A DNA stretch of 47,072 bases from Saprospira grandis DSM 2844 (lineage in GTDB: Bacteria > Bacteroidota > Bacteroidia > Chitinophagales > Saprospiraceae): assembly GCF_000275825.1 (NCBI RefSeq), contig NZ_JH719942.1, positions 4,162,624-4,209,695 of the forward strand, in the 5' to 3' direction. This document shows, in pieces, positions 33,596-42,344 of this stretch (positions are counted from its first letter, which is position 1; every line of letters begins with the position of its first letter). Under the pieces are notes generated by a model, which saw nothing but the letters and a program-made list of their open reading frames with translations, ran no database searches and was not told the DNA's origin. Position numbers and translations under genes: made by a program.

Positions 33596-34786
33596 ATGTG
33601 GAAAAAATACCTTTTTTGGCCAGCTTTTATGGCCCTGCCCTTTCATTTGATGGCGCAAGCCCCCGAAGGATCGGGCCCCAACTTAGTTCCGAATCCCGGT
33701 TTTGAAAAACTCAGAGCGAAACCACCAAAAGGCGATCTCGATGGCTTTAAAACCTTTCGCTATAGTATTTCTGATTGGTCGAGTCCTTCTTTATCGACAC
33801 CTGATTTAAAAATTGTGTTTCCACAAACCCTAAAGTCGGCAAAAAGAAACAATGAAATCATTGACGAACCCCATTCGGGCTATAAAATGGCCGCTATTTT
33901 AACGCACAACCCAAAATCGGAACGCAGCAGCGTCTATAGAGAATATGTGCAGGCCAAATTGACCCAAACTTTGCGCAAAGGAACCGAATATTACTTTGAA
34001 TTTTGGGTCTGCCGTGCCGTTCGCTCCAAATATGTAAGCAATAATATTGGGCTGGCCCTCTCGCCTACCCGACTCACCAAAGGAAAAACTTGGGACCCGC
34101 TCACCGAGATTAAACCCGATTTTAATGTGGAAGAGGTCATCAATAAAGATAAAAGAGAATGGGTGAAGTATTCTGGCACTTTTGTCTCGCCCAACCGATC
34201 TAATTGGATTATCCTCGGCAATTTTTTCGATAATGAAAAAACAGAAATGATCGAAGGCTCTGCCGATCCCGCCGGAGATTTTGAAAATGCCTACTACCTC
34301 ATTGATGATATCATCCTTTGCGAGCTCAACTTTAAAGAAGAGCCCCCCGCATTGCCTCCGCCCCCGCCCCCCAAAGTTGGCGATGTGGTTAAATTGGACC
34401 GCATTTTCTTTGTGACCGCAAAATGGGGCCTCTTGCCCGAATCTAACCAGCAATTGCAAGAGGTTATTGATCTGCTCAATGAATATCCAAGTATGGAAAT
34501 TGCCATTCATGGGCATACCGATAGCCGCGGAGACAATAGCTACAACCAACGCTTATCTGAAAACCGCGCAAAATCGGTCTATAATTATTTGGTCCAAAAA
34601 GGAAGCCTGGCCCCAAATCGCTTAAGTTATAAAGGCTTTGGCGAAAGCAACCCCGTTGCCGACAATAATACCGCTGAAGGCCGACAAATTAACCGCCGCG
34701 TAGAGTTTACCGTCACTAAAGTAGATGCCGAAAATCTCGAAGTCGAATACGAAACAGAAGTTAATCCTTATACCGATGAGGATTAA
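33596..34786 (+). CDS. OmpA-family outer-membrane/peptidoglycan-binding protein
   Basis: The 396-residue protein has a signal peptide (YLFWPAFMALPFHLMAQA). An N-terminal domain begins NLVPNPGFEKL and ends before AYYLIDDIIL, which looks like a jelly-roll carbohydrate-binding module. A proline bridge (PPALPPPPPP) follows. The C-terminal OmpA domain (about 275-385) has HGHTDSRGDNSYNQRLSENRA, whose Asp and Arg are the peptidoglycan diaminopimelate contacts, and ends RQINRRVEFTV. It likely anchors the outer membrane to peptidoglycan while presenting the N-terminal module. It is monocistronic with its own promoter and terminator. Confidence 0.9.
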   Translation: MWKKYLFWPAFMALPFHLMAQAPEGSGPNLVPNPGFEKLRAKPPKGDLDGFKTFRYSISDWSSPSLSTPDLKIVFPQTLKSAKRNNEIIDEPHSGYKMAAILTHNPKSERSSVYREYVQAKLTQTLRKGTEYYFEFWVCRAVRSKYVSNNIGLALSPTRLTKGKTWDPLTEIKPDFNVEEVINKDKREWVKYSGTFVSPNRSNWIILGNFFDNEKTEMIEGSADPAGDFENAYYLIDDIILCELNFKEEPPALPPPPPPKVGDVVKLDRIFFVTAKWGLLPESNQQLQEVIDLLNEYPSMEIAIHGHTDSRGDNSYNQRLSENRAKSVYNYLVQKGSLAPNRLSYKGFGESNPVADNNTAEGRQINRRVEFTVTKVDAENLEVEYETEVNPYTDED

Positions 34787-34805
34787 CCCCATTTTATAAG
34801 CACTT

Positions 34806-34839
34806 TAAAGCCCAAAAGTAAAATTTTGGGCTTTTTTTT
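34806..34839 (+). terminator. Terminator of the OmpA-family gene
   Basis: Arms AGCCCAAAA and TTTTGGGCT with a run of eight T residues following. Repeat R10 begins at its T tract. Confidence 0.85.
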
Positions 34840-34972
34840 GGGGCTGCCCCTCGCTTCGCTCGGGTCGCTACGCTTCACAGCTCGCTGTTCGCTCGGCCCT
34901 GCGCAAAAAACAAGTTTTTTGCTGGGTCTGCGGCTGCGCCGCACTGCTGCGCATCGCTCATCCGCTCATCTG
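34840..34972 (+). repeat. GC-rich intergenic repeat copy R10
   Basis: Starts GGGGCTGCCCCTCGC at the end of the terminator T tract. Together with about 70 downstream bases it is nearly identical to copy R11 at 37841. The difference is confined mainly to one stem segment (CAAAAAACAAGTTTTTTG versus CTCTCCTCGGGTTTTTTG). Confidence 0.8.
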
Positions 34973-35039
34973 TTTTTTTTTCTTTGGGCTGTTTTCTTCG
35001 GCAGTTTTGGCTTCTTGTTTTTTCTATCCCGCATAAATT

Positions 35040-35505
35040 TCATAGGACCCCTGGGCCAAGAAAAAAATTGTCATCCCCTCATTCGAGGGGATTTTTCTTG
35101 GCGGTTGTGCTTGGACGGTTGTTGTTTTCTTGATGGTTTTAGATCTATTGGTTTTTCGCCGAGAAAAAATTATGGCCTTTTTATAGACACTGTGGGTTGA
35201 AACCCACAGCCATACAACAGTCCTATTCTACATCTATAGTGCGGAGAGGATTAAAATCCTCTGCCGCTTTGAACATGATGGTTTTTGGTCCATTGATTTT
35301 CCCCAAGAGAAATTTTTGCCCCTGTTTTTTTATGGAGGTTTTTAAACCTCCATTTAAAATGAAATGCCTTTTTGTTGTCTGGCTGTAGGTTTCAACCTAC
35401 AGACCACCGCAGTTTTTCCGCCGAAGAAAAATGCTATTATTTTTTTATCCCATCACTAATTGAAAACCGCTATTTGAAAGGGGGAGTTTAAGGGCCAAAG
35501 AAAAA
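35040..35505. repeat. REP-like hairpin field, non-coding
   Basis: No gene is seen. Hairpins: CATCCCCTCATTCGAGGGG at about 35072; CTGTGGG TTGAAA CCCACAG at 35190-35209; GCGGAGAGGA TTAAAA TCCTCTGCCGC at 35241-35266; ATGGAGG TTTTTAAA CCTCCAT near 35332; CTGTAGG TTTCAA CCTACAG at 35383-35402. Loops stay similar while stems differ. A TTGGCGGTTGTGCTTGGACGG linker is shared with the long repeats at 617 and 38651. Confidence 0.75.
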
Positions 35506-37764
35506 TTAGTCTATATAAATTAGCTCATGACGTGTTTCTGTTTCTACAGCTTTAGGGGCTCCAATTCGGAAGATCCCTCCAGTCTTGTCATAAGGAGCTC
35601 CTGAAAATTCTTCTGTTGAAAGGTTAATATCTATCCAATAATTTTTATAGACTTCTCTCTTCGCTTTTAATTGCTTATAGAAGCCGAGGTCTGGCAACTG
35701 ATACCAATCTGCAAAGAAATAACCATCTTCTTCATATTCTAGAACCAAAAAGTCTAACTCTTTAGCAGGAACTGTTGGGGGATGAGGTGTTGTGTAGGAA
35801 CGAAATCGAAAAATTTGCTCATTTTTTTTGCTAATCAGGTTAGTCCTTGTCCATTTCAACTCAGGAGTTTTTTTCCCTAGCGCAATATTAATATAAAAAG
35901 CCTCTGCTGTAAGTTCATTTGAAAAACGAATGTAAGGGCTATAGGATAACTCATCGCTACTATTCACAACATATTTTTTATCAAAAAACTGCTTTTCACC
36001 TTGAAAATCAATAACTACAGAAGATTCATCTTTTCTTAAGAACGCTAAGGCAATTTGATCTCCCTCAACATAATGATAATAAGAAGTGGCTCTTTGCACT
36101 CCAATATTTTTAAATGGCAAAGCATTTAACCCAATGACTAAACCAGAACTCATCAAGATGATACTATCTTTTTGTATAGGCTTAAGCAGCTCTCCAAATC
36201 CTTTTTTAATTTTTTTGGCATTCAAACTTTTTAGCATTTTTCCTTGCTCATCTAGCAAATAAATTTTTCGCTTTTGGCCTTTTCGGTTCTGCTCAAAAAT
36301 GACAAATTGTATTTCATCCCTCCCCTCTAATGATTCGGCTTCAAAATATTTTTCCTGAAAAAAAATGTTCTCCCGATTTAAAACGTCATAAATAAAACAA
36401 CCTTCTTCTTTCTTATTGACCCACCAATAGCGCCCATTTTTAGAGAGTTGTTTTAACTCTTCTTTTGATCCTTCCTGTATCGGGATGAGTTCTCCAGAAT
36501 CATAATAATAAATCCCCACCCCCTCTTTGATAAATAAAAAAAATGCCGTCTCGCCAGTTTGACTAAGTTGTTTTAAGGCTACTTTTCCAGCAGAACTCTT
36601 TAAAGTAGTCACCTTTACATCTTTTGCCCTTGAGTAGCTGTCGTAGTAAATAGCTGTAAATTCTGAGCCCCTAAGCTTCTTTTCTAGGATAATCTGATTT
36701 TTATCCTGATAGAAAATAGTTGGATAAGAAGATGCATTAGCAATATCTTTGGGAAGCAAAGTTTTTTGCCCATTAAAGGAATTAAACAAATAGACTTGCT
36801 CATCCCGCATAAAAAAGAAAAAAGCAGAACGAGGACCATAAGCTTTTTCTTGAAGAAAACCATATTTATCAGCCTCAATGACCTCCTGGACCTTCCCTTT
36901 TAAATCAGTAACCCAAAATGTTGTTTTAGAACGCTCACTATACGGAGAACTAATAAAAAATAATCTGTTCCCTTCTAAAATAGAAATTAGGCGCGGCTCA
37001 TCAGCCAGAATCGAATCAGGCAAATCAGTTACACTAAAAATTGTTTCTGTAGCTAAATCAAAAATATCTACCTGCTGAAGATTATTTTCCTCGTACCCAA
37101 TTGCCCAGTAGCCCGCACTTATATCCTGAAGGGAATTGCAGTAATAAGGCTTTGCCCAAATTTTTTTTCCAGTTCGAGCAGAATAACAAATACTACTATC
37201 TCTATTATAATAAATAAGTTGAGGAAGCCTATAGTTTATAGCAGTGATAGAGTCTTCTTTGACCTTTGTATGATTTTTTAGGTCTAGCAAATAATCATTA
37301 TCTCCTTGGCTTGCTCTCGCAAAACGATCACTGCCAACAAAAGCACTGATATGATCAAACTTTTCTGCTTCAAAATAAAAACTTTTTGTTTTTTGATCTA
37401 CTAGAAAATCATGATGAGTTAAAACTGGAATTCCTTTTTTGCTCTCCCAAAAAGGACTGTCTCTTTTTGGAAAGCTATAGGAATGTTTTAGCTCAACTTT
37501 TGTCAAATCTTTGCGGTAGGCTTTTTCCACTGACCAAGCAGACTTATAACGAAGATAAGCCATTGGTTTTTCCACTAAACTATCTTTTTCAAAGGGAAGC
37601 AAAACTTCTCCTTCAGCAGATAATAAACCAAAAAGCCCAAGCCGCTCCGCAATATAGCGGCCATCTGTGGTCTCTTCTAAATGACTGTAATAACTTTTCC
37701 AGTCTTGCGCAAAAACAGTGGAAGACAAAGAAAGTCCCAAAAAAAGCAGAATGATTTTGTGCAT
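35506..37764 (-). CDS. Large secreted protein with possible beta-propeller repeats, unknown
   Basis: The 752-residue protein carries a signal peptide (IILLFLGLSLSSTVFAQ). The rest is strand-rich with many short segments of the type 'variable strand, DxxG, strand'. Examples are GLFGLLSAEGEVLLPF near residue 43 (WG-repeat-like), WVTDLKGKVQEVIEADKYGF and IYLLDEQGKMLKS, suggesting propeller blades. No catalytic motif was recognised and no C-terminal sorting domain is evident. The codon composition is more AT-rich than neighbours. It is flanked by near-identical copies of a GC-rich repeat (34840 and 37841), as though it were a cassette. It is probably surface or periplasmic. Confidence 0.75.
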   Translation of the reverse strand: MHKIILLFLGLSLSSTVFAQDWKSYYSHLEETTDGRYIAERLGLFGLLSAEGEVLLPFEKDSLVEKPMAYLRYKSAWSVEKAYRKDLTKVELKHSYSFPKRDSPFWESKKGIPVLTHHDFLVDQKTKSFYFEAEKFDHISAFVGSDRFARASQGDNDYLLDLKNHTKVKEDSITAINYRLPQLIYYNRDSSICYSARTGKKIWAKPYYCNSLQDISAGYWAIGYEENNLQQVDIFDLATETIFSVTDLPDSILADEPRLISILEGNRLFFISSPYSERSKTTFWVTDLKGKVQEVIEADKYGFLQEKAYGPRSAFFFFMRDEQVYLFNSFNGQKTLLPKDIANASSYPTIFYQDKNQIILEKKLRGSEFTAIYYDSYSRAKDVKVTTLKSSAGKVALKQLSQTGETAFFLFIKEGVGIYYYDSGELIPIQEGSKEELKQLSKNGRYWWVNKKEEGCFIYDVLNRENIFFQEKYFEAESLEGRDEIQFVIFEQNRKGQKRKIYLLDEQGKMLKSLNAKKIKKGFGELLKPIQKDSIILMSSGLVIGLNALPFKNIGVQRATSYYHYVEGDQIALAFLRKDESSVVIDFQGEKQFFDKKYVVNSSDELSYSPYIRFSNELTAEAFYINIALGKKTPELKWTRTNLISKKNEQIFRFRSYTTPHPPTVPAKELDFLVLEYEEDGYFFADWYQLPDLGFYKQLKAKREVYKNYWIDINLSTEEFSGAPYDKTGGIFRIGAPKAVETETRHELIYID

Positions 37765-37840
37765 TTTTTATTTAAGATTTAAAGTTTGGATGAAAATTTC
37801 ACAAAGCTAAAAAGAACAATTAAAAAAAAGAGTTCCTTTT

Positions 37841-37972
37841 GGGGCTGCCCCTCGCTTCGCTCGGGTCGCTACGCTTCACAGCTCGCTGTTCGCTCGGCCC
37901 TGCGCTCTCCTCGGGTTTTTTGCTGGGTCTGCGGCTGCGCCGCACTGCTGCGCATCGCTCATCCGCTCATCC
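37841..37972 (+). repeat. GC-rich intergenic repeat copy R11
   Basis: The GGGGC edge at 37841 faces the start of the 752-residue gene 76 bases away. Sequence identity with R10 continues past the repeat through CTTTGGGCTGTTTTCTTCGG to about 38018. Confidence 0.8.
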
Positions 37973-38022
37973 ATTTTTTTTCTTTGGGCTGTTTTCTTCG
38001 GCAGTTTTGGCTTCTTGTTTTG

Positions 38023-38478
38023 CTAAGCAGCTTGCTGAACAGCATATTTTTCTGTTGGGCCATATAAAAGATCCAAGCCATTTAGCAAAACCTGATAATA
38101 GAGAGCAATAAAGCGGTTGAGCAAAGCCAAAGGCTTTTGCAAAAGCCGTAATTTTGGCGAGGAAGAAAGGGCTTCCTCCTTTTTTTGCCCTTTTTGCGGC
38201 AAATCTTTCTGAGATTGCCCCTGCAATAAGCCCATGCTAATGAGTTGCTCATAAATAAGGGCCAGTTCTGCAACTTCTTCTAAAATGCTTGTAGGTTGGC
38301 CCAAGGCCTTAAAAATGAGGAGAAATTCGGCAAAGAAAAATTTTCTGCGGCCAATAAAATGGTCCAAACCCGCAGCGCGCAGGCGTTTGCGCAAGGTCGG
38401 ATAAGAAATGCCGTAAAAAGCCTTGAGCATTTTCTTGCTCAATTTATAATCCTGCATTTTTTGTTCGAGAGTCATCAT
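38023..38478 (-). CDS. Small protein with helix-turn-helix-like N-terminus, unknown
   Basis: The predicted 151-residue protein starts MMTLEQKMQDYKLSKKM. A region reading LKAFYGISYPTLRKRLRAAG looks like a helix-turn-helix, followed by basic GRRKFF. The centre is helical (ILEEVAELALIYEQL), then a Gln/Lys-rich linker leads to a hydrophobic helix LLNRFIALYYQVLLNGLDLL. No family is recognised. The frame is open 35 codons further upstream, but that part is low-complexity and overlaps a T-rich intergenic region. The ATG at 38478 (or 38475) is therefore favoured. Its 3' end sits against the tail shared by the R10/R11 blocks. Confidence 0.6.
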   Translation of the reverse strand: MMTLEQKMQDYKLSKKMLKAFYGISYPTLRKRLRAAGLDHFIGRRKFFFAEFLLIFKALGQPTSILEEVAELALIYEQLISMGLLQGQSQKDLPQKGQKKEEALSSSPKLRLLQKPLALLNRFIALYYQVLLNGLDLLYGPTEKYAVQQAA

Positions 38479-39149
38479 GGGGCTATTTTTTTTGTTGTTT
38501 TTAAAGTTACGGCTAAAAAACAACAATAGCAATAGACTGAAGCATAATTTTTTATCTAAAAAATTGCTTGTTTTTTGGCCCAATTGCTAATTGAAAGCCG
38601 CTAATTGAAAGGGGGAGTTTTCTTGGAGCTAAAATTTTTTCCATTTTCCAGCAAACAAGGGCTTCAGCCCGCCAGTTTGCATAGACTTACAAGCATGGGC
38701 TTCAGCCCATGGCCATAAAACAAGTTCCACACTAAAATTAAAGGCTAAAAATAATGTCTATTATTAGCACCCATAAATTTCATAGGAACCCTAGGGCCAA
38801 GGCCCTAGGCTAAGAAAAAAATTGTCATCCCCTCATGCGAGGGGATTTTTCTTGGCGGTTGTGCTTGGACGGTTGTTGTTGTTGTTGTCACTAAAAAATC
38901 AGGGATAAAAATAATTGCTATTATTTCTGCCCTGGGCTGAAGCCCAGGGTTGCTGACTTGAGCGAACTAGCGGACTAAAGTCCTTGTTCGCTTTTTTTGG
39001 GCGGTTGTTTTTTTCTTGATGATTTTAGATCCATTGGTTTTTCTCCGAGAAAAAATCCATTCATCGCCTAGGGACAAGCCCCTAGGCTAAGTTTTTTTAT
39101 CAGCCCTCTAAAGAGGGCCTCTTTTTATTTTGCTAAATTTCTGCGTCTA
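38479..39149. repeat. REP-like hairpin field, non-coding
   Basis: Contains the second copy of the long composite repeat (38651-38997), then GATTTTAGATCCATTGG (also near 35140) and CCTAGGGACAAGCCCCTAGG near 39069, and CAGCCCTCTAAAGAGGGC. No coding sequence is supported between 38479 and 39400. Confidence 0.75.
38651..38997 (+). repeat. Long dispersed repeat, copy 2
   Basis: The partner of 617-958, same orientation, with near-identity from 38779 onward. It includes the hairpins GGGCTTCAGCCC, CATGGGCTTCAGCCCATG, CCCTAGGGCCAAGGCCCTAGG, ATCCCCTCATGCGAGGGGAT and CCTGGGCTGAAGCCCAGG in the same order. Confidence 0.8.
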
Positions 39150-39292
39150 GAAGGAGCAAAGCGACTGGCCTAGCGATGTGCAGCAGTGGCCGCAGGCCAG
39201 AGCAAGCAAAAAACTTGTTTTTTTGCGCAGGGCCGAGCGAAGAGCGAGCTGCGAAACGTAGCGCCGCAAGGCGAAGCCGCAGCGGAGGCCCC
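39150..39292 (-). repeat. GC-rich intergenic repeat copy R12
   Basis: The edge GGAGGCCCC at 39284-39292 faces the start at 39401. Stem-forming segments are TGGCCGCAGGCCA, CAAAAAACTTGTTTTTTTG and GCCGCAAGGCGAAGCCGCAGC. Confidence 0.8.
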
Positions 39293-39400
39293 AAAAAATA
39301 GCTCTAATTTTTATCCAAAATGAAAAGTTCTGTAGTTCTAAACTTTCTTTTCTTTTCAAAAGCCCTTACTTTAGGCCAAGGAAAAAAATAACGTCAAACT

Positions 39401-41605
39401 ATGCCTCAATATCAACTCCCTGTATTATATGTAGCGGCCAACAGCGAAGAATTTCAAAGTTTGCAGCATTTTTTTGCTGGCAGCCAAGTCCAATTAGTGG
39501 CCAACCCCAGCCCCCAGCAGCTAGAAAATAGTGAAGAAAAAGTTTTGTTGCTGCTTAGCGATAACTTTTTAAAAGATCATGCGGCCATGCAAGCGCTGAG
39601 CTCGCTGATGCTAGAAACCGAGCGAATTTTGCCCATTATTTTAAATGGTCGACAAAAAGATGCCGCCGGAAATATTACGGAAACGCCCACGCAGACAAAA
39701 ACGATTCATGAACTCATGCGCTACCGAGATTTTTGGCATGAGGAATGGATTCGCCTGCGCAAAGCCAACCGAGAAGCAGAAGCCGATGAATTGGAAGAAA
39801 TTGAAGCGAAAAAACTTTTTGCCAAGCGTTTATCGACAAATATTGGCAGTTTTTTGCGAAAAATCAATGCGCTTTCGCCTAGTCCTTGGGCCGACTTTGA
39901 AGCCAGCGAGTTTAGTCGCCTTTTGCAAGCAATCGATATTACAGCTTTGCCAAAAAGCGAAGAAAAACCAGCCTTTATCGAAGAGGAAATTGAAGAAGCT
40001 CCCGAAGCAGAAGCTCGGGCCGAAGAAGAAATTTTGGAAGAAGAAAGCCCTGAAGAAACGCCCCTAGAAGAAAAGGAGGAAGAAGAAGATTGGCCAGAAA
40101 ATTCTGTTGAGGAAATGGAAGAGGAAGAAAAAATAGCGGCGGAAGAAGAGCCTTTGGAAGCTGTAGAAGAGGAAAAATCGGAAGAAATTCCGACCGTTTT
40201 GGAAAAAGAAGAAAAAGAAGAAGCTGTGGCCGAAAAAGTAGTTTTAGAAGACGAAAATTTGGAAGCGGCCCAAGAATATTTGACAGAAGTTCGCTCTTTG
40301 GATGCGCTTTTTGTCATTGCAGAAACCGAAACGGAAGAAGCGGATTATGAAGTGGCGCGTTTGGCTTATGAGCGAATTTTGGCATTGGATCCCAGTAATG
40401 GTCGCGCTTTGATTTGGTTGGCGCGTTTGTTAGATCGTCATTTTGAGGAAGAAGAGCAGCAATTGGCGCAAGAATATTATAAAAAAGCGATTTTTGTCAA
40501 TGAAGAATCGGCAGCGCTTTATTATGAGTATGCTTTGCATTTGCGCAAAAGATTTGCCTCATTATTTAGAGTGAATGAATTATTGCATCGGGCCTTAGAA
40601 ATTGATCCGCAATATGAGTTAGCTTATTTGGCTTTGGCCGATTGCCAGGCAAAACAGGGACAAATTGAAGCGGCCAGAGCAAATTATTTGCAAGCTTGTT
40701 TGCTAAATCCCGAATTGCAGGCTATAGAATTGGACCAGTTGTATAAAGTGATTCGTTTAGAGGAACAACAAGCATTGGCCGAAGAATTACAGTTGCCCGA
40801 ATCGGAAGAAGAAATTTTGCCTTCGCCTCATGCCGAAGAAGTGGTTTTCATTACTGGCGCAACTTCTGGTATTGGTCGGGCTACGGCTTGGCAGTTTGCT
40901 CGCGCAGGTTACCGTTTGGTCTTGGCTGGTCGCCGAGCAGCCCGTTTAGAACAACTTTCGGAGCAATTGCATGAAAATTTTGAGCAGTTGGAAGTGCAAA
41001 CGCTTTCTTTTGATGTTCGAAATAAAGCAGAAATTGATGCCGCCTTAGCCAAATTGCCCGAATCTTGGGGCAATATTGATATTTTGATCAATAATGCAGG
41101 CTTGGCAAAAGGTAGAGGCCCCATTCATGAGGGAAAAATTGAAGATTGGGAAACCATGATTGATACCAATCTAAAAGGATTACTTTACTTGAGCCGGGCG
41201 ATCAGTCCGATTATGGTCCAAAATAAAAAAGGATTTATTATTAACATCGGATCGATTGCAGGCAAAGAAGCTTATCCTGATGGAAATGTTTATTGCGCCA
41301 CTAAAGCCGCTTTAGATATGCTCACCAAAGGAATGCGTTTAGATTTGCATCGCTATGGCGTTCGGGTAGCCGCTATTCATCCGGGACATGTAGAAACTGA
41401 ATTTGCTTTGGTTCGTTTTGATGGCGATGAAGAAAAAGCAAAAATTTATGATGATTTCACGCCTTTGCGAGCCGAAGATGTAGCGGAAACTATTTTCTTT
41501 GTGGCTAGTCGCCCAGAAAGAGTAAATATTCAGGATTTACTGCTTTTTGCCAATCAGCAAGCTGCTGCGGCCGTTATTGATCGCTCTGGAAAAAAGTTTG
41601 AGTAA
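39401..41605 (+). CDS. Fusion: TIR-like domain, acidic linker, TPRs, short-chain dehydrogenase
   Basis: The 734-residue protein joins four parts. Residues 1-170 look like a TIR fold: LPVLYVAANS strand, VLLLLSDNFLKDHAAMQAL, ILPIILNG, then a basic RYRDFWHEEWIRLRK segment. The usual catalytic Glu after S-x-W appears replaced by Ala, so NADase activity is doubtful. Residues 190-300 are an extremely Glu-rich linker. Residues 310-455 carry TPR-like helices (YERILALDPSNGRALIWLARLL, ALEIDPQYELAYLALADC). From about 478 a complete classical SDR follows: TGATSGIGRA, NNAGLAKG, NIGSIAGKEAYPDGNVYCATKAA with the catalytic Ser, Tyr and Lys, closest to YdfG-like NADP-dependent oxidoreductases. No frame break is seen, so the fusion appears genuine. 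Confidence 0.85.
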   Translation: MPQYQLPVLYVAANSEEFQSLQHFFAGSQVQLVANPSPQQLENSEEKVLLLLSDNFLKDHAAMQALSSLMLETERILPIILNGRQKDAAGNITETPTQTKTIHELMRYRDFWHEEWIRLRKANREAEADELEEIEAKKLFAKRLSTNIGSFLRKINALSPSPWADFEASEFSRLLQAIDITALPKSEEKPAFIEEEIEEAPEAEARAEEEILEEESPEETPLEEKEEEEDWPENSVEEMEEEEKIAAEEEPLEAVEEEKSEEIPTVLEKEEKEEAVAEKVVLEDENLEAAQEYLTEVRSLDALFVIAETETEEADYEVARLAYERILALDPSNGRALIWLARLLDRHFEEEEQQLAQEYYKKAIFVNEESAALYYEYALHLRKRFASLFRVNELLHRALEIDPQYELAYLALADCQAKQGQIEAARANYLQACLLNPELQAIELDQLYKVIRLEEQQALAEELQLPESEEEILPSPHAEEVVFITGATSGIGRATAWQFARAGYRLVLAGRRAARLEQLSEQLHENFEQLEVQTLSFDVRNKAEIDAALAKLPESWGNIDILINNAGLAKGRGPIHEGKIEDWETMIDTNLKGLLYLSRAISPIMVQNKKGFIINIGSIAGKEAYPDGNVYCATKAALDMLTKGMRLDLHRYGVRVAAIHPGHVETEFALVRFDGDEEKAKIYDDFTPLRAEDVAETIFFVASRPERVNIQDLLLFANQQAAAAVIDRSGKKFE

Positions 41606-41628
41606 AAGCTTTAGAGAAATAAAGAGAG

Positions 41629-41668
41629 GCGCGCAGAAAACAAAAGTTTTTTGCGCGCTTTTTTTTGG
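41629..41668 (+). terminator. Terminator after the TIR-like/SDR fusion gene
   Basis: Arms GCGCGCA and TGCGCGC bracket a pairing A/T segment, followed by eight T residues. Confidence 0.8.
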
Positions 41669-41739
41669 GGTAGTTTTTCCACCAAACGAACTAATACAAA
41701 CATCTTTTAGGCAAAGATTTTATTTCACCGCCGAAAAAT

Positions 41740-42267
41740 ATGCTCATGTATTATCGCTATTTATTTTTGTTCCTCTTTTTTCTGGGGGGAATTCAGGCTA
41801 CGCAAGCTGCGGGAGCTCCGCAATATATTGTGGAGATTGATACTTTGGTTCCGCCACCGCCAGCACGACCACAATGTCTAGATTTTATAGATCATGAACC
41901 AATCTGTTGTTATTATCTCAAAGAGCACTGCCAAGAAAACGAAAGTGATCAAGAACGAAAACAATGTGGCGATCTAGCTTTAAGAGATGATTTAATGTCA
42001 GCCTTAATTTACCCTAAAGCGGCCAAAGAAAAATCTTTGGAAGCAACAGTTTACATTCGCTATACGGTAACTGTGGAGGGAAAAATGAAAAATATTGAGT
42101 TGGCCAAACTAGTAGGAGAAGAAAATATGGGCTTTGAAGAAGCTGCATTAAATGCAGTAAAAACGGTAGCTAAAACAGCAAAATGGGAAGCAACAAAACA
42201 CAAAGGGAAATATATCCCGATGAAAATGGTTGTCCCTATTAAATTTAAATTGGAAGAGCAGGATTAA
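41740..42267 (+). CDS. TonB C-terminal-domain-like secreted protein, copy A
   Basis: The 175-residue protein has a signal peptide (YLFLFLFFLGGIQATQA), a proline-rich patch (VPPPPARPQ) and a Cys-containing segment (CCYYLKEHC, KQCGDL). A TonB-C-like domain covers about 85-170: IYPKAAKEKSLEATVYIRYTVTVEGKMKNIEL, then FEEAALNAVKTVAKTAKWEATKHKGKYIPMKMVVPIKF. In TonB this domain contacts outer-membrane receptors. Stand-alone secreted versions in Bacteroidota are common and poorly understood. The paralogue follows immediately. Confidence 0.85.
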   Translation: MLMYYRYLFLFLFFLGGIQATQAAGAPQYIVEIDTLVPPPPARPQCLDFIDHEPICCYYLKEHCQENESDQERKQCGDLALRDDLMSALIYPKAAKEKSLEATVYIRYTVTVEGKMKNIELAKLVGEENMGFEEAALNAVKTVAKTAKWEATKHKGKYIPMKMVVPIKFKLEEQD

Positions 42268-42344
42268 GCTTTTGCTCCATTTCCCACCAAACGGACTGAT
42301 ACAGACATCTTTTAGACAAAGCTTTTATTTCACCACTGAAAAAC

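Noticed and set aside
39721-40317. Ser-rich open frame antisense to the TIR-like/SDR fusion gene
   Set aside because: It is the complement of the Glu-rich linker; composition follows from GAA codons on the other strand.
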